A DNA stretch of 11,904 bases from Deltaproteobacteria bacterium (GTDB lineage Bacteria; Desulfobacterota; Desulfobacteria; Desulfobacterales; B30-G6): assembly GCA_019313725.1 (NCBI GenBank), contig JAFDAT010000062.1, forward strand, positions 1 to 11,904, given 5' to 3'. Within the stretch, counting starts at the first letter, position 1. Every line of letters begins with the position of its first letter. Positions 7,502-11,904 of this stretch are shown here, in pieces. The position numbers were made by a program, and so were the translations under genes. Below the pieces are notes generated by a model. It saw only the letters and a program-made list of their open reading frames with translations, did not search any database and was not told where the DNA came from.

Positions 7502-8632
7502 CTACTTTTCTTTCCCTAACATTCGATACAGAGTATCGACGAAATCGTTGCGGCCCTGCTGCTCCAGCAAAGGGATCAGTTCTTCGTAGAAGGGTTCCCT
7601 GACCCGAATACGGATATTGAAGCTGGACAAGAGGTCCAAATCCAGGTCATCTTCAACAAACGCCCTTGTCTGATCGAGTTTGCCGATGGCCACAAGACCT
7701 GCCATGGTGCGCACGCATTTCTCACACTTGCCGCAGTTCAGCCGGTCTTTTACATTGGCCAGGCAGACCCTGAAATTCTGAAAAGCCACATCCCAGCCTG
7801 CCACGATTTTCAGTTTTTCGACCCGGGAGAGATGCAGGTTGCAATGCCTGATTTTGAGGTCGTAACTCGAAAATTCAGGGTCCAGCAGGGGGTGTGAACC
7901 GCAGGGGTGTATGTTGGGAAGGTCGTAGGAAGATCCGATGTAAACCATGTCGCTGCGGGGGACGAACGCGTGCGCAACGGCAGCAAGAACTGCGCCGAAG
8001 AATTTGTCCAGCCACAGGTCCCTTTCGTCGCACAGATGCCGTATATTGGTGTAAACCGGTATCAGATTGATACCGGCATCTTCGGCTACGTCGGCGAGAG
8101 CGGATTTTGCGCGTTCGAACACGTGGTACTTCATGCCCCTTTCGAGCACCCCCCCGATATCGAAGCCATGCACCAGATAACCGTCTTTGATCGATCCCGG
8201 GTGGCTGTCGGGATAGGCCAGCCGGTTGAGTCTCAAGGCTGCCAGAGAATCGAACCCCCCGGACAGAAACAGTCCGGCCTGTCGTTGGACGCGCTGAAAG
8301 GGGGCCAGGGAAGCGGTGCCGGCTTCTATTCGCAGAGGAGCGTAAGCACCGTTTGACCACAGGTGCATCAGCGCCATCACCAGGTCCAGGCCTTCTCTTA
8401 AGGAGGGGCAGATGTCAGCGTCGATTTTCAGACGTTCTTCACCGAAATGCATGGCCGGAATAATGCATCCCACCATGAAGGCATGCGGGTTGCAGGAGAA
8501 GCTTTCCGCGTATGCAGCTTCCGTTTCGATATAGATGTCTTTGTCGGGGCGGTCACTTGTTTCCCATTTTACCGTGGCGGTTGCCCGGACAAGCTTCCTA
8601 GCGGTTTCCATTCTGAGGTTTTCAATGCGCAT
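7502..8632 (-). CDS. PP-loop (QueC-like) ATP-dependent enzyme with Cys4 site
   Basis: This is a 376-aa protein of the PP-loop ATP-pyrophosphatase fold, whose members adenylate a carboxyl or carbonyl group and let a nitrogen or sulfur nucleophile replace AMP. The ATP loop SGGFDS is at 124-129. Near the C-terminus, Cys290, Cys300, Cys303 and Cys306 (NCGKCEKCVRTM) have nearly the spacing of the zinc site of QueC, the 7-cyano-7-deazaguanine synthase. Between them lie SSYDLPNIHPCGSHPLLDP (234-252) and RVEKL (270-274), which I recall as recurrent in a widespread uncharacterised family. It is much longer than QueC (about 220-230 aa), and its P-loop sits behind some 115 extra N-terminal residues rather than near the start. 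It has no glutaminase domain, so it is not an asparagine synthase. The ATP-grasp gene ends 106 bases upstream on the same strand. The substrate is unknown; a plain queuosine role is unlikely because no other queuosine gene is present. Confidence 0.8.
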   Translation of the reverse strand: MRIENLRMETARKLVRATATVKWETSDRPDKDIYIETEAAYAESFSCNPHAFMVGCIIPAMHFGEERLKIDADICPSLREGLDLVMALMHLWSNGAYAPLRIEAGTASLAPFQRVQRQAGLFLSGGFDSLAALRLNRLAYPDSHPGSIKDGYLVHGFDIGGVLERGMKYHVFERAKSALADVAEDAGINLIPVYTNIRHLCDERDLWLDKFFGAVLAAVAHAFVPRSDMVYIGSSYDLPNIHPCGSHPLLDPEFSSYDLKIRHCNLHLSRVEKLKIVAGWDVAFQNFRVCLANVKDRLNCGKCEKCVRTMAGLVAIGKLDQTRAFVEDDLDLDLLSSFNIRIRVREPFYEELIPLLEQQGRNDFVDTLYRMLGKEK

Positions 8633-8638
8633 GATTTT

Positions 8639-8701
8639 GTGTTTCGTATTTAGTGTTCTGTGTTTGGTAAATAGGTGTTTAGGTTAAAGTCCAAAGGTCG
8701 A
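8639..8701. repeat. degenerate heptamer array (GTGTTTN-like)
   Basis: The sequence can be cut into nine consecutive 7-mers in one phase: GTGTTTC, GTATTTA, GTGTTCT, GTGTTTG, GTAAATA, GGTGTTT, AGGTTAA, AGTCCAA, AGGTCGA. The units drift along the array but keep a G near the start and T/A-rich remainders. It fills most of the gap between the ATP-grasp gene and the PP-loop gene and abuts the PP-loop start codon. Confidence 0.5.
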
Positions 8702-8733
8702 AGGCGTTTTGGCTTTTTGCCAACCGCCCCTTC
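8700..8733 (-). terminator. strong hairpin after the ATP-grasp gene, no U-tract
   Basis: On the plus strand GAAGGCGTTTTGGC (8700-8713) pairs imperfectly with GCCAACCGCCCCTTC (8719-8733) around a TTTTT loop. It starts 5 bases past the ATP-grasp stop. On the minus strand it lacks a T-run, so it may stabilise the 3' end or act as a processing site rather than a classical terminator. Confidence 0.45.
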
Positions 8734-8738
8734 AGTCT

Positions 8739-9641
8739 TCAGCCTTCCACCTTCCTTCCTGTGCATTTCGCCTTGGCGATGGCGCAGTCAATCATGCATC
8801 CGGCGATGTCCAGGCCGGTGGCCTTTTCAAGCCCCTTGAATCCAGGGGAATAGTTCACCTCGATGACGTAGATGTCGTCATGACGGTCCACGATCAGATC
8901 GATGCCGGCGATGTCCAGCCCGGTGACACGGGCAGCATCGAGGGCAATTTTTTCAAGCATCGGCGTGACCTTTCTGGGCCGGCTTTTCCGGGTCAGGTGA
9001 AAATTAGCCCTGAAATCCCCGTTTTCGGGTTGTATCTCCATGGCGCCGGCTGCTCGCCCGCCTACCACGAATATTCGAAGGTCCTGCCTGCCGACCGTGG
9101 GGATGAAGCGCTGCAGCAGAATGCCGGTACGCAGGTCAATATCCTTGGCGAGCATTGCATTGGCCTGGTTTCTGTTTTCCACCAGTTGGATGCCGGCCCC
9201 CTGGCGGCCGCTGACCTGTTTGACCACTACCGGATAGCCGCCTGTCAGCGGGATGGCCTTGAAGAAGCCTTTCCTTGAATTGACGAAAAGGGTGTCCGGC
9301 ACGGGTATCTTTTCAATGGCCAGGGCCTGCAGGGTCATGATCTGGCTGCGGGTTATGCGGACGGCATCGAAGTCGTTGACCAGGGGAATCCCCATGCGAC
9401 TGAGATGGTGAAGGAGCGTCAGGCTCGATTCCCCTATGGTCGCCCCCTGGCGCGGCATGATCACATCCATGGATCGCAGATCCGGGCGGCCTTCGTACCC
9501 GAGGCCCTCCTCACCGATTTTCGGCCACACCTCGTAAGGGTGAATCAGCACTGCACGGTGCCCTTTCTCGGCAGCGGATTGGCTGAGCCTGCCGTTGGGA
9601 TGATAGTCCAAGTCTCTGACGGTGATGATACCGATGTTCAT
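8739..9641 (-). CDS. RimK-like ATP-grasp ligase
   Basis: This is a 300-aa protein, the length of E. coli RimK, with the full ATP-grasp layout. These enzymes make an acyl-phosphate from a carboxylate and join it to an amine; RimK relatives add amino acids to proteins, cofactors or carrier-bound intermediates. Seen here: a pre-ATP-grasp N-terminal domain starting MNIGIITVRD, PVVVKQVSGRQGAGIQLV (137-154) with the ATP-binding Lys141 and glycine-rich loop, GRQDLRIFVVGG, the RANFHLTRK loop (211-219), and the metal-binding set Asp248, Glu261 and Asn263 in GIDLI...EVNYSPG. Nothing looks damaged. The substrate cannot be read from the sequence: glutamate or lysine ligase activity on a protein, peptide or cofactor are all possible. 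It lies between the GNAT and PP-loop genes on the same strand. The start is supported by the canonical first beta strand, although a repeat array rather than a Shine-Dalgarno precedes it. Confidence 0.9.
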   Translation of the reverse strand: MNIGIITVRDLDYHPNGRLSQSAAEKGHRAVLIHPYEVWPKIGEEGLGYEGRPDLRSMDVIMPRQGATIGESSLTLLHHLSRMGIPLVNDFDAVRITRSQIMTLQALAIEKIPVPDTLFVNSRKGFFKAIPLTGGYPVVVKQVSGRQGAGIQLVENRNQANAMLAKDIDLRTGILLQRFIPTVGRQDLRIFVVGGRAAGAMEIQPENGDFRANFHLTRKSRPRKVTPMLEKIALDAARVTGLDIAGIDLIVDRHDDIYVIEVNYSPGFKGLEKATGLDIAGCMIDCAIAKAKCTGRKVEG

Positions 9642-9650
9642 AAAGATTTA

Positions 9651-9787
9651 GGTATAAGGTATAGGTAAAAGGTATAGGTAAAAGGTTTAAGGTAAAAGGT
9701 ACAAGGTATAGGGTAAAAGGTACAAGGTATAGGGTAAAAGGTTTAAGGTATAGGTAAAAGGTATAGGGTTAAAGGTTTAAAGTATAG
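9651..9787. repeat. degenerate heptamer array, consensus GGTAAAA / GGTATAG / GGTTTAA
   Basis: About 20 head-to-tail units start with GGT: GGTATAA, GGTATA, GGTAAAA, GGTTTAA, GGTACAA, GGTATAG and so on. Most are 7 bp and a few are 6 bp. Within it, the block GGTAAAA-GGTACAA-GGTATAG occurs twice in a row (9691-9711 and 9712-9732), showing a 21-bp higher-order duplication. The array ends 9 bp before the ATP-grasp start codon, so it would form that gene's entire 5' leader. Confidence 0.85.
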
Positions 9788-9835
9788 GATTGAAGCTTAT
9801 CACTAATTTTCTTTAACCACAAAGATATAGTGGGT

Positions 9836-9857
9836 AAAAAAATAGCGGCGAAACCGC
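9836..9857 (-). terminator. rho-independent terminator after the GNAT gene
   Basis: On the minus strand GCGG-TTTCG-CCGC is followed by TA and seven T. The 4-bp stem is short but all GC. It lies directly after a much longer hairpin at the GNAT stop codon, and together they make readthrough into the ATP-grasp gene doubtful. Confidence 0.6.
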
Positions 9858-9862
9858 GTTAC

Positions 9863-9912
9863 GTAACCGATCACGAATGTATTCCGTCAGGAATGCATTC
9901 GTGATCGGTTAC
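9863..9912. repeat. 23-bp inverted repeat overlapping the GNAT stop codon
   Basis: The arms 9863-9885 and 9890-9912 match over 23 positions with a single T/G mismatch (a wobble pair in RNA) around the loop GTCA. The outer arm reads GTAACCGATCACGAATG. The TAA stop of the GNAT gene (9909-9911) lies inside the right arm. The structure is long and symmetric without a T-run of its own, so it could be a REP-like element, a 3'-end stabiliser or part of a bipartite terminator. Confidence 0.9.
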
Positions 9913-11024
9913 TTGGAGACCCATACCCCCACCTCTTTGCCGGCCTTCCGGCTAAAAAACGTGGTTAATTTCCGCGTCTTGTTGCGGATGGCGATTTTTT
10001 GAGTCGCCAGGTTGTCTTCGGTAATGATCGAATACAGCTTTTTCCCCTGCGTACGTTCGGTGAGCCCTTCCAGGAGCCTGGTTCCGATCCCTGTCCCTCT
10101 GTATTCGGGCCTGACGGAAGTGTAGCCTCGTTCGAGATAGCCGTTGAAATCGAGTCCGGTGTTCTCATGCAGCGATTGGATATATTCCGGTCTGGGGTGC
10201 TTGAGGCTGGAGTTGCCCGCAACCAGGCCGAACTCCATGGCGTAACCGATGAGAAAGGCACGTTCGAGATTGTAGCGTACCTTGATCATGTCCACCGACC
10301 CCCCGGCCTCCACCATCCGGCAGATTTCGTCGAGAAAACCCGGGGGAAGGGCATCCGGTTCTGCAAAATAATAGTCGATGGATCTGCCCAGTTGATTGAC
10401 CTGTCTGCCATCTTCCATTACCCGCCATTTTTGAACCTGCTTTATTCCGTATGTGTGTAAAAATAACAACAATTGTTCCGGGGCACCGATGGCCGCCCAG
10501 AGGGGTTTACCCGGGAGCGGTTTCACCCGCGAGTATCCCCGGATCGATGAAACCGGAGTTTCAGTATCACCGGGTGACGTAAGAAAGCGGTCACTCGTAA
10601 AACTATATGAATTTGCGATATTGGGGTTGTTGAGGGCAAATCCCACCAGTCCGGTGTCGACATCGCCTTTATTTGCCGGAAACACCAGGTGATTCCATAT
10701 TCCGGCCCGGGACGCGTTCCACAGCGCCTTTTTCAAGCTGTCCGGCTGCGCAGCGGGTACCGTCTTCCACAGAATCAGTTTCAGGCCTTTTTTATAGGCG
10801 CGGGCCGTCCTGGCTTGCGTAGCCGGTTGACCGGCGTCTAACACCAGACCGATGGATGGCCCTGACGGGGATGCCCGGCCTTCAGCATGTATCTGATCCT
10901 CCATCGTTTCAAGATCGCCATGATCCATCAGCAAGCATTCCGGGGCGCTTGTCTGCGCTGACTTTTGCAGTGCGCCCAAGTCAAGGGGGTGTTCGGATCG
11001 TGCCATAATTATCGTGGTTGCCAT
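9909..11024 (-). CDS. GNAT-family acyltransferase with unassigned N-terminal half
   Basis: This is a 371-aa protein from the ATG at 11022-11024. The C-terminal third (about 225-360) is a GNAT acetyltransferase domain: the acetyl-CoA-binding motif VRPEYRGTGIGTRLLEGL lies at 304-321 with the R-x-x-G-x-G core, followed by the beta-strand LYSIITEDNLATQKIAIRN, the usual motif B region. Residues 1-200 are not recognised. They look alpha/beta, with SIGLVLDAGQPATQARTARAYKKGLKLILWK (57-87), so a Rossmann-like fold is possible. The acceptor is unknown. The frame stays open upstream to an ATG at 11342, but that stretch overlaps the divergent FGE gene and does not look coding. A TTGACA-17-TATTTT promoter places the transcript start close to the 11024 ATG, which suggests leaderless translation. 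The ATG at 11006 is an alternative start. It precedes the ATP-grasp and PP-loop genes but is followed by a terminator-like structure. Confidence 0.75.
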   Translation of the reverse strand: MATTIIMARSEHPLDLGALQKSAQTSAPECLLMDHGDLETMEDQIHAEGRASPSGPSIGLVLDAGQPATQARTARAYKKGLKLILWKTVPAAQPDSLKKALWNASRAGIWNHLVFPANKGDVDTGLVGFALNNPNIANSYSFTSDRFLTSPGDTETPVSSIRGYSRVKPLPGKPLWAAIGAPEQLLLFLHTYGIKQVQKWRVMEDGRQVNQLGRSIDYYFAEPDALPPGFLDEICRMVEAGGSVDMIKVRYNLERAFLIGYAMEFGLVAGNSSLKHPRPEYIQSLHENTGLDFNGYLERGYTSVRPEYRGTGIGTRLLEGLTERTQGKKLYSIITEDNLATQKIAIRNKTRKLTTFFSRKAGKEVGVWVSK

Positions 11025-11030
11025 TATAGA

Positions 11031-11059
11031 AAAATAGAGTAAGGGGTACCCTGTGTCAA
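11031..11059 (-). promoter_or_regulatory. promoter of the GNAT gene
   Basis: On the minus strand the consensus -35 TTGACA (11054-11059) is followed after 17 bp by TATTTT (11031-11036). The predicted start point is at about 11022-11025, which is the start codon itself. The spacer contains the 8-bp palindrome GGGTACCC (11044-11051). A second -10-like TATAAT overlaps the ATG but has no -35 box at a suitable distance. Confidence 0.55.
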
Positions 11060-11254
11060 ACAGTTTTGCGCTTTTGCATGGTTGTGTATGGCATTTGTTT
11101 TTATGGAAAAATGATTGTCTCAGGTTTAATTGTACGGTGATATGTGATACTACTTGGCATATATGCTTAAAATTTAAACCGGGCGTTTCAACGATAAGCA
11201 TTTCTCGCTTCATCAAGATGGAAACTGAAAGTCGCGTTGGAATGACCTGATTTG

Positions 11255-11282
11255 AGGATTTCAAATGATAATTTGAAATCCT
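11255..11282 (+). promoter_or_regulatory. perfect 12-bp hairpin abutting the FGE-gene ribosome binding site
   Basis: AGGATTTCAAAT, the loop GATA, then ATTTGAAATCCT form a perfect inverted repeat. The right arm ends one base before the GAGGGG ribosome binding site. Outer short arms ATGAC (11242-11246) and GTCAT (11293-11297) could extend the structure around the start codon. It may be an operator or an RNA element controlling translation. It lacks a T-run, so it is not a terminator. The palindrome GCATATATGC (11157-11166) lies further upstream in the same divergent region. Confidence 0.7.
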
Positions 11283-11288
11283 GAGGGG
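11283..11288 (+). promoter_or_regulatory. ribosome binding site that fixes the FGE-gene start
   Basis: GAGGGG lies 7 bases before the ATG at 11296, good spacing. It selects this ATG over the one at 11291, which is out of frame with the domain. It is the only strong Shine-Dalgarno seen in the window. Confidence 0.75.
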
Positions 11289-11295
11289 GAATGTC

Positions 11296-11904
11296 ATGCA
11301 AAATAGGAACATTTCCAGCCATGCATTACTGTATCTTTTCACCCTTGTTTCCTTGGCGGTACTGCTACCGCAAGTGTGTCCGGCCTTTGAAAAGACCTAC
11401 AGTAACTCCATCGGCATGGAGTTCGCGCTGATTCCGGCGGGGACCTTTGTGATGGGCAGTCCCGAGAGCGAGAAGGGCAGGGACGGTGCCGGTGGCGAAA
11501 TACAGCACACGGTGACCCTGACCCAACCGATTTACATGCAGACCACTGAAGTGACCGTGGAGCAGTGGGAGCGCCTCATGGGGAAAAATCTCATCGGGTG
11601 GCGAAGGGGTGCCGACAATCACCCGATTACCCGTGTGTCCTGGAAGGACTGCCATAAATTCATCAAGAAACTGAACGCAAGGGGTGACGGTGTTTACCGC
11701 CTGCCCACCGAGGCGGAATGGGAATATGCCTGCCGGGCGGGCAGCAAGGCAGCCTTTGCCTGGGGTGATGAAATCGATTGTGACAAGGCCATGTATGGGA
11801 ATAAAAAGAAATCAGGGTCATGTCTGTTCTATCTGCAGTCGCTTAAAATTCCAGCCAGTGGTCCTGGGCCCGTTAAAACATTTGCGCCCAACCATTGGGG
11901 CCTT
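11296..11904 (+). CDS. exported FGE/SUMF1-like protein, truncated by window end
   Basis: The first 203 codons of a longer gene are present, with no stop before the edge. Residues 9-25 are a hydrophobic signal core, with likely cleavage after Ala30 (VCPA-FEK), so the protein is exported. Mature residues start the FGE-sulfatase fold: NSIGMEFALIPAGTFVMGS (37-55), TEVTVEQWERLMG, PITRVSWKDCHKF and RLPTEAEWEYACRAG (135-149), ending at PVKTFAPNHWGL, just before the expected DMxGNVWEW segment. Formylglycine-generating enzymes oxidise a sulfatase cysteine, but many bacterial relatives with this fold lack that activity. The deciding catalytic cysteines lie beyond the window, so activity cannot be judged. 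It is divergent from the GNAT gene and shares a 271-bp control region with it. It differs in sequence from the FGE fragment at the left edge, so the two are not recent duplicates. Confidence 0.9.
   Translation, partial: MQNRNISSHALLYLFTLVSLAVLLPQVCPAFEKTYSNSIGMEFALIPAGTFVMGSPESEKGRDGAGGEIQHTVTLTQPIYMQTTEVTVEQWERLMGKNLIGWRRGADNHPITRVSWKDCHKFIKKLNARGDGVYRLPTEAEWEYACRAGSKAAFAWGDEIDCDKAMYGNKKKSGSCLFYLQSLKIPASGPGPVKTFAPNHWGL

Noticed and set aside
438..9849. ATAGCGGC shared by the regions near 438-447 and 9842-9849, both after gene ends
   Set aside because: Only eight bases are shared and the flanking structure differs, so there is too little to call a repeat family.
7502..11024. Qat or type IV CBASS anti-phage system because of the QueC-like protein
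   Set aside because: No CD-NTase, effector, ATPase or TatD-like partner is present, and the neighbours are a GNAT protein and an ATP-grasp ligase.
11053..11250. Small plus-strand gene of 65 codons in the divergent region
   Set aside because: It lacks a ribosome binding site, its composition is noncoding-like and it overlaps the GNAT promoter.
11025..11342. Extended N-terminus of the GNAT protein from the ATG at 11342
   Set aside because: It would overlap the divergent FGE start and signal peptide and crosses AT-rich control DNA. The extra 106 residues look random.

Overview
The window reads as chromosome of a Gram-negative, deltaproteobacterium-like organism (Desulfobacterota/Desulfobacterales is my best guess from gene types and intergenic style; no marker gene proves it). 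Coding DNA is moderately GC-rich, while the gaps are AT-rich and full of short degenerate repeats. Seven complete genes lie on the minus strand, one truncated gene lies on the plus strand at the right edge, and a broken gene occupies the left edge. No rRNA, tRNA, CRISPR array or insertion sequence was seen.

Left edge (1-268, minus): a decayed piece of a formylglycine-generating-enzyme/sulfatase-modifying-factor (FGE/SUMF1) domain. It has lost its 5' part and is split by one extra base in a run of seven G. Positions 269-476 hold no recognisable gene.

Envelope block (477-7342, minus): in transcription order these are a 303-aa single-pass membrane protein of unknown function, a PBP1A-type bifunctional peptidoglycan synthase, a three-pass membrane protein with a cytoplasmic TPR-like region and a periplasmic SPOR domain followed by a terminator, and then, behind its own promoter-like region with a palindrome, a large lipoprotein combining TPR-like, Ig-like, CsgG/TolB-like and FlgT-C-like segments. 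The theme is peptidoglycan synthesis and the periplasm or outer membrane.

Ligase/transferase block (7502-11024, minus): in transcription order these are a GNAT-type acyltransferase with an unassigned N-terminal half, a RimK-like ATP-grasp ligase, and a PP-loop (QueC-like) ATP-dependent enzyme with a four-cysteine, probably zinc, site. These three activities (acyl transfer, ATP-dependent amide ligation, adenylation/amidation) could form a small-molecule or protein-modification pathway. This is the best candidate for something undescribed. However, a terminator and a repeat array separate the GNAT gene from the other two, so one common transcript is not shown.

Right edge (11296-end, plus): an exported FGE/SUMF1-like protein, divergent from the GNAT gene, cut by the window end. 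A 12-bp perfect hairpin sits directly against its ribosome binding site.

Recurrent oddities: the gaps carry heptamer arrays, each with a different unit, and most minus-strand genes lack a visible Shine-Dalgarno sequence.
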